From assembly GCA_958496175.1 (NCBI GenBank), contig OY292275.1, positions 51,351,701-51,415,700 of the forward strand: a DNA stretch of 64,000 bases, in the 5' to 3' direction. The DNA comes from Sisyra terminalis (Eukaryota; Arthropoda; Insecta; Neuroptera; Sisyridae). Both the position numbers and the translations under genes were made by a program. Of this stretch, positions 13,301 through 24,158 are shown one piece after another. Under the pieces are notes generated by a model that was not told the origin of the DNA, searched no databases, and saw only the letters and a program-made list of their open reading frames with translations. Within the stretch, counting starts at the first letter, position 1. Each line of letters begins with the position of its first letter.

Positions 13301-16300
13301 AAACTTAAGGCAATGAAAACCAAAACATGTAAAAGCTGCAATACCTGGAAAATCAGTTCCTCCGTAAATGTTTCTTAATAATCGTTCTTTATACTGCGAT
13401 TACTTTATGCTTTATGCTTGATTATTTTATGCTTATGTCATTAAATTGATTTAATTGCTTTGTTTAAGTATTATAAACAGTTCAACAGTTGCTATGGTTT
13501 TAAAAATTAAAACCATAATATTTTATTCTGCTAGGGGTCACTAAAACTCGATATTTTTCAAAAATAGTTCCTTTTTTTCCCATTAGAGGTGATGTCATAT
13601 GTGTCATATTTATAAAACGATTGTGATTTCGAATAACTATGAAGTTAAACACGAAGCCATGTTTGCCCTGTATTTCAGGTAGTCAACTACAGATAGGGGA
13701 ATGTAAATTCCCCGTTAGAAATCATGCTTCTCTCTCTATGAATTAAAAATTATATAGCTCTATGTAGCTCTTTGGCCCTGGTGCCTTGACCACGATTTCC
13801 TATGAAGTGCAAACGCCCTGGTATTGATAATGCCCGAGCTGTTTCGGAATTACATATCTTCGGACCTGGTATAATACATCACGTTTATCCTAGGATAGTT
13901 GGTAAAGAAAATTCCATATAAAAAAAAATAATTGCTATCTTAAATATTATTGTTAGAAACAATTATCACAAAAAGCCCAGGAAAATTAAATTTTTATTTC
14001 ATTTTTATTTGATTCTGTAGAAATACAAAAGTGGTCTAACAGTAACTTAATTTCGGATCCAATTAACAACAACAATTTAATTGAGTTTCGGGGTTATTAA
14101 ATATTTAAAGCATTTATTAATTAACTATTTTCAAGGCATTTATAACTGTTTTTAATATAAACGTAACCCATTTTATTTGCAAATTGAAAAGAGTTTACTT
14201 TGGCTAGAAAATGGACATATATTATTTGTCGAAGGTTCCTTTTGACAATGAAAAGATTCAAAAATAGCTGGAAGAATATCTAGAAATTTTTTTTAAATAA
14301 GTCGGGTTTTCCAGGATGGGGTTAGTTGAGTCTTAACACTGCAGCCTTAAGACTTCTTGTGCTTCTTGAGTCCCTACTTAACCTGATTAAGATTAAGTAG
14401 TTAGGGAAACCTCAACACTAATCGTACTAGGTGCTTTCCGATCTTTTCGGTTCCAGGGTTTGTTATCCCCAGAACTTTAGAGATTTTTCCATTGAATTCT
14501 GTGGTTTAGAGAAATCCACTTTAAGAATCGCATCCCTGGACAAATATCTATTTACCATACTAACTGCTTTTTACAACGAGGAATAATAAATGTATAAATA
14601 TAATAATTTTTTTTTAAATTTTGTATAAGGGTTATCTTTGCCAGGGATTTTAACCTTCTTTCACTTTATCTAAATATTTTGCCAAATCAATTATACACAT
14701 ATAATAAGTAATAAAATAAGTAATCTAAAAAATCTGCTCAAACTATTTCATTCTAGATATTAAATTTGGATTTGTCCAATGGATTTCTCAATAAGACGTT
14801 TCTTTAATTTTACATTAATAGTTTTAAGAATCATAAATATTCATTCTTTTCATTAGATTTTAAGTATTTATAAATAACTTTTTATTATTTGCAGATGATT
14901 CATATACCCTAAATTGGGTGCAATCTCGGTTGGATTTAGATGATTTACGTCCTATAAAACCAAGCTATACTGGAACAGTAAAGATTCCCACAAGTCCTAA
15001 CGATGTAAGTTTCGATCCTATGCTAATGCCTGTGCCACCGGGTTTTGTTTCTCTTAAGTAAGAATCAACAAATATAGCAGAAGAAAAATCTGTTAATAAT
15101 TCCTTCTTTCTAGACTTATCAATAAATATCGAACAAAAACATCAAGCTTTTTCAATTAATCACTCTAATTATTCAGATATCTATGGTATGAATTATGATA
15201 AAATTAACCAGAAAATGTTCTATTTTATTTATCATTTGCAACAGCTAATCCTTATCTAGCAATGCAGATGCGGAAAACCGTACACCGCAAAAAATTACTT
15301 TGAAAATTTAAAAAATGTTTTAATGACTTTAAACTTGTCGTGAATTTTATTGTTGTAATAAATTTATAATTAAAACAGGAGTTAAATATTTCAATAGATT
15401 AATTTACATTCAATTGACGTACCTATTCAATAAATTAAAGCTTTATTTGGCTGTATCTTTGAAACTAATTTGTAGTTTTGAAAAAAACCAAAATTTTTAT
15501 ATTTCAAAATTTATAAAAGAAAATGTGTACTCGAATTATGGTTCAATTGACTTCAGACAAAATACAAGTTACACAATTAAATCAAATCCAGGGTTTTGAT
15601 ATTAATTTTCCACAAAAACTTCTTATGTTATTCAGGGAATTTTCTCAACATCGGATTTTCTTTAAATTAAATTATAATTTTTATTACGAGGCTTAAAAGT
15701 TGCTTTTGAAGTTCAATGTAGGACATTTACAATTAAAGCAAGTTTTTGAACTACATTTTAGAAATCAACTACCAATAGAAAGAGTAAATGCTACGAATAT
15801 TCATGAAAAGATCCTTTTACAAGAGTGTTTTCAAATTTGTAGAACATTAAAATTTTAAAACTTAATAAAAATCATCAAATTTGAGCTCTTGACAAAAAGT
15901 CTGCAAAAATTTATATTATTTATATTTATATAAATATTGCCAAAAAACCGAGTTATAAATTAAATATTTGTATAATAACATACATTATTTTTTGTGTGAG
16001 ATTAATTCATCTTATAACAGTACCTATGTAAAAGCATTATTACCTAATGAATGGAAATTATTTGTTGAAATTAAGACCATTGTGTACATTGTACAATGTA
16101 CATAATGTTCATACATCCAAACTTAACAAAAAAAATGAAAAATCCATAACATTTAAAACAATTTCACTAGCAGGGTTACCGGAAAACCATAAGAAATATT
16201 TTTTAAACAATTTCTACAAAAACAGATCTATTTTCCTCAATTCTTTGTTGGTCATTAGTGATTTGAAATTTTCATGAACAAAAGAAGTTTTTCGCATGTA

Positions 16301-19087
16301 ATTGCCATAAAAAACTGCAATAAAAATGAATTATCTTAAAGTTAGTATTTAAGGTTGAGATTTTTCTTTCACGATTTTTGAAAATTAGTGAATTCTTCAA
16401 AATTTTTACAAACTGTACCACTGTAACACGTTGTAATTAAAAGAGTATATGGGTAATTTTCATTAAATTCTAAAATTAGGTAGAAAAAAAATTAATAAAA
16501 AATATTTTTAAAAATTTGATTTTGTTTTTGTCAATTTTGTAGTAATTGTGTAAATAGATTTTATCAATATAGTGGTCCCCAGAATAAACTTACTTTAGAC
16601 GAATTATAAGAATGATTTCTAATTTTAAATGAGGAAATGATTTTTAAAGGCCATACCGTCAATGCATCATGTATTATTAACAGTTTTTGTTATTAACAGC
16701 AAAAATTTTGAACCCTAACAGTATTATTGGAATATTAATATAATACTTCTCTGTAAAGTGCTATTTGTTGTTCTATTACTTGTGTTTAGAGAAATATTTT
16801 TCACTAAAGCCAATATGAATGATGTCCACATTTTTAAACAGGAAAAACCGTGAATATAAGGATTTAATAGACAAAGAAATAAGAAAAAGTCAAGTTCGAC
16901 TCGTTTAAAAGCCATTACCTCATTTATCGTCATTCCCTTATTTCAATTTGATATGAGGGAATGATGAAAAGAAGTATAACTTAAAAAATCTTGGAACATA
17001 AACTTTTGTTTAACTTTTTGTTAAACTTTTGTTAATAAAGTTTACTGTCTCTGATAATATACTTTACTGTGCAATTATTATTAAGATATAGTAAATACCT
17101 TTAGTTTTCTTCAATGTGAGGGAATGACGACTGAATAATTAATCTTGAAATAATTTTCATATTTTTATTTCGGGACAGATAATCTTTCACGTGTAAGATG
17201 ATTTAAATATGTGAAATAATTTATAGTATTGCCAGTAATTAAAAATCGATTAGAGCCTTCATGAATGGTTACAAATGCGTTCATATATCAACTGTTAGTA
17301 AAGGTGTGAGGGAAACATTTTATGGGGGACATATATATAAAATATATTTGAAAACGTGTTCTTTACTTTTCATTCCAAAATCAAAAGATTTTTGAAAATC
17401 TTGAAAATGTTTTTAATCTATTAATCAAATTCCCAAACAATTTTTTTATTTATAAGTTCAAAAACGAACTAATCTTAAGTTTGGGATATATTAAGGGAAT
17501 GATTTTCAGGGTACTATCGATTAATGAAGTATACATAAGTGTACATTAAAATATGTTAATTATCGCCAGATATTAAATTTTTTAAATAGGTGATTTGCAC
17601 TCTAGATTTAAACATTTAACTCGATAATAGATCAAAAAGTCGTATAATTTAAGTACAAAATAAAATTAAAATTGTGTAACTAAGGAACAAATAAGTATAT
17701 AGAAATGAACAATATAGATTCTTGAAGGGAATTTAATGCTCTACAAAAAAGGTCTATTAACGTTTTTACATAAAATCACTTTTTCAAAACTTATTCACAA
17801 TTAAAGTTGAAGAAAAAATTAAATTATTTTTTTTTTCATTCTTGAACCAATTTTGAAAGAGTGATTTTATATAAGAACGTTAAGAGACCTTTTTTGTAGA
17901 ACATTAAATTCCCTTCACGAATCTATATTGTTCATTTCTATATATTTATTTTTTTGTTAGTTACAAAATTCCAAAAAAAAGAAGATAAATCTAAAAATTA
18001 TATCAATGTTTAAAACTTGATTATTCGGAAACGGCGTATCGGGCAGAAATTCTTAAAGAACGTTTTTTGTAGGGAATTTAATTTTCTATAAATATATGTA
18101 CAGATTAACTTTTTTACCTTGATAGTTTGACAGCATTGACGCAAAAATGAAAGCACAAATAAAAAATCGAAATTAAAGATGATAGACTTCTTAATATTAA
18201 TATTAAGGACTCAAACCTTCCCGATATTTATTTTTCATCACCTTTAACAATATTTTCGATACACTTTTCAAAAAAAAAAAGAATAATCGCTTTTTTGGCC
18301 CAGTCTAATTCATATGGTTCAAAAATTAAAACCAACATCATTAGCCTAAGTAATGTTTATTTCAAGGAAAAATTATTACTATCATAGGTCTCATTTTGTA
18401 AAAACTGAAAAGACAATTCCGAGATTTTGTGGGGATTACCCATATACAATAATAACATTTTTCTACTACCCCTAACTTTCCATGACTTTTCAAACCAAAC
18501 AAAATCCTGTCTTTACTATTTTCCATGAGTTGTGAGCACCTGTTAACGTAAGTATTATTGTTTTTGAGATATTCTAGATACAAGCATAGAAGATACAGAC
18601 GTTACATTGGAAATAATATTCAATAGATTCAGATACTCAATACTGATATTTTTATTAAAATATAGAGGAATATGAGACTTGGCTTACTGTTAACTAACAT
18701 GGTTCACAGCAGTAACAAACCATAGCAGTAGTTGTAATAAAGAATTATTTATACCTGTGAGATCGCTCGAAGACATGCTGAGTTTTCACATACTGGAAAC
18801 AGTTGCTCGTGTGGAGTTCGAGGCCAACATACCGCCAAAACAATAACGACGAAAAATAATACGAATAGAAGACACACGACAGCTGCGGATATCCACAAAC
18901 CGTTTCGCGACAATCCCGTTTTGGCCCGCAACTTTTCCTCGGTACGCTGACGAAATCCCGTCTCGTTGCGACTCCTGTTATTGTTCTTCGAGTTTGTCTT
19001 CAAACAGGGATCATTTTCATCCGCCCGTTCCGCCCGGCTTTCGGCACCGTCAACCCCAATCATCACCTCACCATTGTTCTCGGCCAT
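4362..19087 (-). CDS. M13-family zinc metallopeptidase (neprilysin/ECE-like), 5' part
   Basis: A type II membrane peptidase of the M13 family, whose members cut small extracellular peptides. Coding exons seen: 19087-18755, 6964-6829 and 4520-4362; splice phases 0 then 1 fit throughout. Exon 1 gives about 64 hydrophilic cytosolic residues, a membrane segment (LWISAAVVCLLFVLFFVVIV) and the start of the ectodomain with paired cysteines (PVCENSACLRA). Exon 2 has SPCDDIAAWGCAKW and NPLPPEHNHWSRR. Exon 3 has PYPLDPKSVKWKVKHLYDAC, close to neprilysin WKVKHFYDSC. I chose the ATG at 19087; an upstream in-frame ATG at 19153 would add 22 residues. The HExxH zinc site is not in the window, so activity cannot be judged. 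Exon 3 ends in a GC donor (AG then GCAAGT). Intron 1 is 11.8 kb. Exon 2 departs from the usual PCDDFYxYACGGW. Confidence 0.88.
4521..5034. other. M13 intron 2, AT-rich
   Basis: Nothing recognised beyond the acceptor TGTCCTCTAG of exon 3 at 4521. Confidence 0.4.
5035..5560 (-). repeat. Copy of the long-arm fold-back (Mutator-like) family
   Basis: It begins AGTAGGGTGATTTTTTTTTG, comparable to the AGGGTGTCC end of the 52.6-kb element. In reverse orientation it holds TTAATATTAAGGGCTC and the AAACGCTCTACAAAAGTGTC block shared with 1.8, 17.7 and 52.8 kb. Internal ends are diffuse. Confidence 0.5.
5561..6828. other. M13 intron 2, remainder
   Basis: A 145-codon open frame on the plus strand (6173-6610) starts with TTG and has no recognisable domain or splice context, so I do not call it a gene. 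Otherwise AT-rich. Confidence 0.4.
6965..8219. other. M13 intron 1, AT-rich segment
   Basis: Only the exon 2 acceptor (pyrimidine tract then TTTTTGCAG, ending at 6965 on the minus strand) is recognisable. Confidence 0.4.
8241..8446 (-). mobile_element. Fold-back insertion with a hammerhead-like core
   Basis: Arms of about 60 bp face each other: ATTCAGGTTATTTAAGATGG and the following TTTAATATTTTTACTATTCA on the left, the same reversed at about 8385-8446 on the right. About 80 bp lie between. The left arm carries the ribozyme-like core described at 8298-8336. No coding sequence. I place it with Penelope-like retroelement ends because of that core. Confidence 0.55.
8298..8336 (-). ncRNA. Putative minimal hammerhead ribozyme
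   Basis: On the minus strand: stem I AAGC, core CTGATGA, one extra A, stem II GTTACG-ATA-CGTAAC, GAAA, self-complementary stem III ACGT, cleavage base A (a GUA site), then GCTT pairing with AAGC. All core positions of a hammerhead are present. Stem III is only ACGU, so cleavage would need two RNA molecules to pair. The base between A9 and stem II departs from the textbook consensus. Confidence 0.5.
8447..9197. other. M13 intron 1, AT-rich, includes a short TA run
   Basis: A small TATATATATATATA tract lies near 9007. An unassigned minus-strand frame (8503-8739) shows no family motif. Confidence 0.4.
9198..10209 (-). pseudogene. P-element (THAP9-like) transposase, main exon
   Basis: The minus strand from 10209 reads an acidic/coiled-coil linker (ALRRKIRKLKRQLDKERE), then the RNase-H-like domain: LSMRFASIMPSKAYNFL, PSLATIQRQMP, NCVLLFDEMSL with the expected Asp, and IFGFEDIG. 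After a frameshift near 9565 and a stop inside NYK-stop-PVAFYF it continues with ATICDQAQNNSAAIRAL and HIFDPPHLLKGIRNNML, typical of P transposases. The THAP exon belongs at 13025-13265. With at least two breaks it cannot encode a working transposase. Confidence 0.85.
10210..11338. other. P-element intron/flank, AT-rich
   Basis: No coding block seen. This lies between the main exon and the THAP exon of the broken P element. Confidence 0.35.
11340..11698. mobile_element. Non-autonomous DNA element with about 73-bp inverted ends
   Basis: The left end (from CTATAGTAATAACGAATTTT to ACCTTTGGCCCCATTG, 11340-11413) is the reverse complement, with a few mismatches, of 11626-11698 (CAATGGGGCCAAAG to TACCATAG). 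No open frame. The right half is the start of a tandem array. Confidence 0.65.
11560..12492. repeat. Tandem array, three units of 311 bp
   Basis: The marker AAACTCAATGGGGCCAAAG recurs at 11621, 11932 and 12243, exactly 311 bp apart. Each unit contains the right inverted end of the 11340-11698 element plus flanking sequence up to TTTTGGC-GCCAATATAATAA. Units differ by a few substitutions. The array appears to have grown by tandem duplication of one end of the element and its flank. Confidence 0.85.
12466..12590. repeat. Small inverted-repeat element
   Basis: TATCCCTGTTAAAAA at 12468 is inverted at about 12575-12589 (TTTTTAACAGGGATA). The 122-bp interior is AT-rich. It sits against the end of the 311-bp array, whose units also carry a CTGTTAAAAAACATTTTAAA segment. 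Confidence 0.45.
13025..13265 (-). pseudogene. P-element transposase THAP-domain exon
   Basis: An ATG at 13265 opens MPRKCCIGICGAKVNLHRLP. It continues with ICSNHFARPINSYGN and ends INLPG, followed by a strong donor (G then GTAAGT). The C2CH zinc ligands (C..C, then C..H in ICSNHF), the HRLP motif and the terminal LP are those of a THAP domain. The conserved Trp after the first cysteines is a TGA stop here (TRQK-stop-IGAIR), one base from TGG. It pairs with the main exon at 9198-10209 across a 2.8-kb gap. Confidence 0.8.
13266..14894. other. M13 intron 1 segment
   Basis: No gene recognised. A palindrome (CTATGGTTTTAAAAATTAAA-ACCATA) lies near 13492-13517. Confidence 0.35.
14895..15004 (+). 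CDS. Orphan exon, 36 codons, function unknown
   Basis: A good acceptor (TTATTATTTGCAG) and donor (GAT then GTAAGT) bound 110 bp with one open frame: DDSYTLNWVQSRLDLDDLRP then IKPSYTGTVKIPTSPND. It starts in phase 2 and ends in phase 0; if unspliced it would run on to a stop at 15058. The composition is protein-like and richer than its surroundings. I do not recognise the family and did not find partner exons. It lies on the opposite strand within intron 1 of the M13 gene, so it may belong to a nested gene or be a relic of an insertion. Confidence 0.35.
15005..17670. other. AT-rich intron sequence
   Basis: Nothing confidently assigned. GAGGGAATGA-like words recur between 16.9 and 17.5 kb without a clear period. 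Confidence 0.35.
17671..18300. repeat. Fold-back element of the CTACAAAAAAGGTC family
   Basis: Left arm 17671-17790 and right arm 17850-17972 are reverse complements (shared words TATAGAAATGAACAATATAG, GGGAATTTAATG, CTACAAAAAAGGTCT, TAAAATCACT). Sequence to 18300 matches the outer arm of related copies (TTAATATTAATATTAAGGAC, CAATATTTTCGATA). No open frame. Confidence 0.65.
18301..18754. other. Start of M13 intron 1
   Basis: It carries the exon 1 donor (CAG then GTATAA) at 18754. A minus-strand open frame at 18362-18583 has no recognised motif. Confidence 0.35.
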
Positions 19088-19963
19088 CGCGATAATCTCA
19101 CTAGTCCAATTGTTCGCACGACATTCAAACAATAAACTCGCTTTTATTTTCAACTTAAACTTGCCACGTTTTAATCATCTTGAAACACTCGAGAAAATAT
19201 TTAAATATCACACAGTAGTAACCACATTGCCATCGACACAAATCAAAATATCGATTTAAAAATATAATGAATCCGTAAACGAGAATAAAATCCATCCATC
19301 ATCAAACGCACAAACATATTAATTCATATTAATAAATATCGTTTCGTCTTTGATCCTTTCAAATGTCGTAGTTTTTTTTAATTCATCTAAATCATCAATT
19401 AGATTCGAGATGACGAAAATGTCGAATCAATCGTTCATTTCCATTCAATCGTTCGTTGAGTTATTTCTTTTAAATGACTTAATTGGAACTAAACAATGAA
19501 TATTGATGGATTACAAATGCATTGTTTGTGGCGATGCGATGAGGCAAACTTACTACGACTAGCTGCGATGAATTTTCTAGACAGCGAATCTTGGTCTGAA
19601 AGAAAAAATACAAATATCATAATCGGATTACTTAGGTCTTGTGACTTCATATTATGCACTTGATTTATTAATGTTTAAACATGAGATTCTTAAACATTGC
19701 TTTGATATTAGAATGAGCACGGCTGAAGAAAACTGGATCAAAATATTCAGTTTTATCCTTTTCATATATACTTGTTTCAATTGTACCATTTAAGGGTTGT
19801 TTAAAAAATACATAACAATAATTTAATCATTTTTTCAATAGACCTCATTTCTATATAGTTCGAGTAACATTTCCGAAATCAGAATAACAAATTTCTAGAC
19901 CCTCGTACGAAAAGTATTCGATATGAAACACTCAAATATAAAAAATAATTCTATTAATAAAAC
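19088..19963. promoter_or_regulatory. 5' UTR and upstream region of the M13 peptidase
   Basis: The part nearest the ATG is richer in CG than its surroundings, as expected of a 5' UTR and promoter. No specific site is assigned. Upstream of about 19.3 kb it is AT-rich. Confidence 0.35.
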
Positions 19964-20061
19964 AAAGGGTTCAGCAGGGTTTGTATAGGAAAACTGCCTC
20001 CGCGGCTTTTTCGATTCAAACTCAGGAGATCGTTTTGATAGTGAATAAAAAAAATAGCTAA

Positions 20062-20219
20062 ATTTTCAGCTAAGTTTAACATTGACAAGTATTTTATTTA
20101 TTTCCGAGTCACAATAAATTAATGGATAATAATATATGCCTTACGACTCAATTTCTTCTTTACTACGACGGGTTTCAACAGTTTTTGACTGTCATCATCA
20201 GGTAATGCTTACCAGGTAC
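20062..20219 (-). mobile_element. Penelope-like ribozyme-bearing fragment nested in the 617-bp element
   Basis: On the minus strand the tail after the ribozyme core (AAGAAGAAATTGAGTCGTAA, ATTATTATCCATTAATTTAT, TGTGACTCGGAAATAAATAA) matches the tails at 34.38 and 42.5 kb. The 5' side (GGTAAGCATTAC) is not shared with them. The core is annotated separately. Confidence 0.6.
20162..20206 (-). ncRNA. Putative minimal hammerhead ribozyme (partly decayed)
   Basis: Minus strand: ATTAC, CTGATGA, extra T, stem II GACAGT-CAAAA-ACTGTT, GAAA, stem III ACCCGT, C, then GTAGT pairing with ATTAC through one G-U pair. Against the intact copy at 34331, stem III (ACGCGT) has lost its self-complementarity. Confidence 0.45.
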
Positions 20220-20580
20220 GTAATTATTTATTAATTTTCACCCAATTTTCTCAAACGGTTTTCGAGTGTTTGTGGTTTCGATTTTTTTTAAGTAGTAAAA
20301 TTTAAAATTAATGATTTACGATTTTTTTTCCTTATTCTTAGGAGTTAACGGTATGAAAAAGTATTTTTACAATAAATTCCAGATGGAATGACGATTTTTA
20401 AGGAAAGAAATATAACGATAGTTATTTTTTAACTCAAAATATATATGCAACTTTTTAGTTTTATTTATTAAAATTTTTAGAAAATTAAGAAATTGGCTTT
20501 GCAGTATCAAAACGATCCCCTGAGTTTGAATTGAAAAAGCCGCGGGGGCAGTTTTCCCATACAAACCCTGCTAAACCCTT

Positions 20581-21856
20581 TAGAAAAAGTGTACGTAATT
20601 AAATATACTAAATAAATCGTTCAGAAATCAATACTACGTTGAAACATTTCTTTTATATCTTCTGATAGATCCATCAGTTCCATCAAAATTTTACAAATTT
20701 GTAACTTTTCATCAACTTAAGTTATGACCAAATAGTTTAGGAACCAAAAGGCGAAACCAGAAATTTATTAAGTGGCATGAGAATACTGAATGTAGGCATT
20801 GAGGAACCGGCGCCAATAATAGCCAAAAACAGGGCACTACATACCTTTCCTCGAAGTGGTTGGTGATTAGACGTATTTTCAAATTTTCATATCTTCGACC
20901 TGAATATTAATGAACATAAATTTTGAAGATAAGAAGAAATTAATACTGATCAAAAATCATAAGTTTCATTTGTATATTTCTATCCATTTGTATAAACTCC
21001 TAAGTTCATTTGTATATAATCATTTTATACTTTAATTTTTTTTAATATCCGAAATCCATCGGTTTTGGCACTCATTCATAATTCACCTATCATAATTTTC
21101 AAAAATATTTATCCTAAAAGATAAAATTTAGTATATAAGCTCGAATTGGTACAACAAAAGAAGAAATAAATCAGTAACTTTCCTTCAAGCCCTATAAAGA
21201 AGGTGGTAGATTCATAAATCAAATTTAAATACCCATCTAATTCAAAAATTTAAATATCGAAAAACTATTACTAACTAAAAACTAACTTAATACTAGTTTT
21301 TTTTAAGTCAAAGATTTTTTTTCCATATTGCCTTCTTTCAAAACTCATTGTACATTTTATATTTCAAACGTTATTGTCCTTACTGTTGCTTTTTCAAATT
21401 TTGTCATTATGTTTTCGGTTCATTATTATAAATCGTTACAATTTTATTTTAATTTATTTACTAATTTTTCTTTGATACTTTTTAATATGTACGAGACCAT
21501 ACGAGTCAATTTAAGTCTATTTTCTTTTCGCTCAGTCCCACTTTTACATTTCTTTATGTATTCAAAATTTTCTAATTTAAAATCACTTATGGTAATAATT
21601 GTAAAAATAAAAATTTTAGTCGTTATAATCTTTAATTTATGAACTTATTAAAATAAATAAAATATAGCACATAAACTGCATAGATATGGAGAATCTAGAG
21701 TTTAATGCAACATGTCTTTTTACTATAAGTATACTTTGCATTAAAAAATAGCATAGCTATTAATTTGAGATTTAGGAGCAGAATTATGATTTAAAACCAA
21801 TTTTAAACCCCTTTTTTCTCCTTGGTAAGAAAATAATATTCCATTTATAAGGAAAA
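20581..21856. other. AT-rich intergenic sequence
   Basis: Nothing recognised. The plus-strand frame at 21328-21642 is T-rich and low-complexity and is not called. Confidence 0.4.
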
Positions 21857-22026
21857 TTATTTTTTATTGTTATTTACTGTCGCTTTAAAACTGTTAAAGT
21901 CTTTAGCGACTCTAGGGTTAATAAAAATCAGTAATCGAGAAATATTGAAAATTTGCTCGACATAAGATTCAAACCCAACACCAACCAGTTTTGGAGGGGC
22001 CACCTAGACCACTCGGCCACCAGCAG
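21857..22026 (-). mobile_element. tRNA-derived SINE, copy 1
   Basis: Reading the minus strand, the head GCTGGTGGCCGAGTGGTCTA carries a pol III A box (TGGCCGAGTGG) and, 40 bp on, a B box-like GGTTTGAATCT. The body ends CTCGATTA...CCCTAGAGTCGCTAAAGAC and a tail GACAGTAAATAACAATAAAA. Four other copies lie at 22.8, 26.5, 51.2 and 55.2 kb. The head resembles tRNA-Ser/Leu. Confidence 0.8.
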
Positions 22027-22334
22027 AGTAAAAATATTTAAAATAAGAAATGTGCCCCCATTTTCCAAAGTACCATATGTAAATTGCGAATGATCTCAAA
22101 AGATATAAATACGAAAAACCCAATGTTACGTATATTAAAACCAGAAGGCTAAAGAGAAACAAAAATTATCCTGTACAAATTTTATAAAGATCTATTAATA
22201 TTAAGAATATTTTAACCGTAGCTACTGGTAATTGACATGCCAATTTTTAACTCCGGTGTGTTTCATCAAAAAGTCTGGTGTATGATTTTTTTTTAAATCA
22301 TAGGACTATGTGTTTTTATCTAATATTTACAAAG

Positions 22335-22373
22335 TGCCTGATGAAGTTGGAATCACACCAATCAAACGTTGCA
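22335..22373 (+). ncRNA. Hammerhead-like motif, degenerate
   Basis: TGC, CTGATGA, extra A, stem II GTTGG-AATCACA-CCAAT, CAAA, ACGT, T, then GCA pairing with TGC. G12 of the GAAA box is C, which should abolish activity. The AAATAAAATAAAACACTT tail downstream looks like a retroelement end. Confidence 0.35.
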
Positions 22374-22788
22374 ATTGGAATAAATAAAATAAAACACTTC
22401 TAATTTGTTTGGTCTACCATATCCTGATATATCCTTTACATCCTGTACAAAGTTTTTATCAAACAACTACTAACCAGTAAGATAGATCTGGAAAAGCTTC
22501 AGACAGTATAAAACAAATATCTAACATTAATAGCGTCTATATGCAAAAGAAGGAATACACCCAGGTAAAGAATAACTAAGGGAAAAGTCCCGGAGATGTT
22601 AAAGCAATAAATTTTAGATAGTCATGAAACCTATATAAAAAGTATTGATACTTATGATCACAACACAGCAATTAAACAAGAAAGAACTAAAAACAATCTT
22701 GAAAATTAAAAATCACCCAGAGGTGGTATTTTAGGTCTTCCCAACAGTGTATTATATGTGCATTTCAATAAGTTGAATTAATTCTACT
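22374..22788. other. Intergenic sequence
   Basis: No recognisable gene or repeat beyond the possible tail of the preceding element. Confidence 0.35.
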
Positions 22789-22957
22789 TTTTATTGTCAT
22801 TTACTGTCGTTTTATAATTGGCAAAGTTTTTAGAGACTTTAGGGTTGATAAAATCTGTAAATCGAGAAATATTGAAAATTTGCTCCATACCAGAATCAAA
22901 TCCACGACCTCCTATCAGCTTTAGAACTTCTTCCTCACTCGACCACCAATAGGCTGG
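22789..22957 (-). mobile_element. tRNA-derived SINE, copy 2 (diverged)
   Basis: Same body as copy 1 on the minus strand (GAGCAAATTTTCAATATTTC, CGATTTACAGATTTTATC, TAAAGTCTCTAAAAAC). The head has decayed (GGTGGTCGAGTGAGGAAG). Confidence 0.7.
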
Positions 22958-24158
22958 TATTAATTCAGATTACACATATTTCTTATTTTTTGGTTTTTAA
23001 AAAAGCAAAAAAACATCTTATCGTATTGTTTACATTTTAAATAATTTAAAATAATTCCATTTGGCCTTCATAGAAATTTTTACAAAATATTTTTTAATTT
23101 TTTTGGTATACCGTTACGTTGAGGATCATCTGATAACTATTTAAAATTATAAACATAATATAAATGTGACTCTTTCATAAAGTTTGTCTTTAGCCGTTTG
23201 AAAGAGTGGTGCTTACATTAGATATACAATCCCAAAGATTGACCGGATATAACACTAACAATAAAGGTCACCCTATCGAAGCCTTCGAGTTTGTAAAGAA
23301 TCTCTTGGAAAAAGCTAAAGTTACGCATTGTTTTAATAGAACACCATAGTTTTGTATTACTCTATTCTTTTCTGAATATAATATTTTCTCTAATAATATA
23401 TAAAAGTAAAAAAAAAATTATCTTTATATATTGTAAAAAAAATCCTCTGGATTTTATATTATAACGACTTAAATTTGGTTTTCGAAAAATGGCCTTGAAA
23501 ATACCAAATTAACTTTTTTGGTCTAGCAAATTGCATAAATAATGGAAATATTAAGGAAATTATCATTGAAAATATTCCTTAACTACAAAAAACGGAAATT
23601 ATATTTTTTTATTTGCTTTGTGAAGTGTTAAATGAAGATAAGTCAATATGGAAAATTTAGTTGGTGACAAAAGTCGCTGATTTTCAATTTCGATTCTGGA
23701 GGTATTGATGCATCTGTAGGTACTTTTATTGTGCATCGTACTAATAAAAAGTTGCATTCTACGTAACTACGTCACTTGATTTTTGCTGAGGAATGCATAT
23801 TGCATATACTTAATAGCGGATGCAAGTGCATAATTATCATAATATTGATTGATTTGATTGAATGTAATTGATACCTGTTGATGATTGCTATGGTTCTAGA
23901 TCCATTTTCAAATGTAGGAAAGAGCAGAGGTGATAAAACGCGCACGCACTCGATAAAAACTACTTTCTCCAAGTGATAACTTCTTATAAGTGGTCGAAAG
24001 CCGGCAAAAAGAGTTTAGTAAGCAAAGAACCTTGCCGTCGTCGCGTCGAATTCACAAAAATTTCACAAGACACTAAATTGTAGGTTCACTTGGAAACAAA
24101 CACGAATTGTTTCAGTAGAGCAGAACGAACAAAATAATGGAACATTCCCTTGTAGTCT
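22958..24158. other. Intergenic, with likely 5' UTR at its right end
   Basis: From about 23.98 kb the sequence becomes CG-richer (GTCGTCGCGTCGAATTC, TTCAGTAGAGCAGAAC), as expected just upstream of the exon starting at 24159. The rest is AT-rich and unassigned. Confidence 0.35.

Larger units (their letters stand above)
19964..20580. mobile_element. 617-bp inverted-repeat element, interrupted
   Basis: Left end 19964-20040 (AAAGGGTTCAGCAGGGTTTG ... CGTTTTGATA) is the reverse complement of 20505-20580 with few mismatches, about 77 bp, including the CCGCGGCTTTTTC block. The middle holds a Penelope-like insertion. No transposase frame, so non-autonomous. No clear target duplication. Confidence 0.7.
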
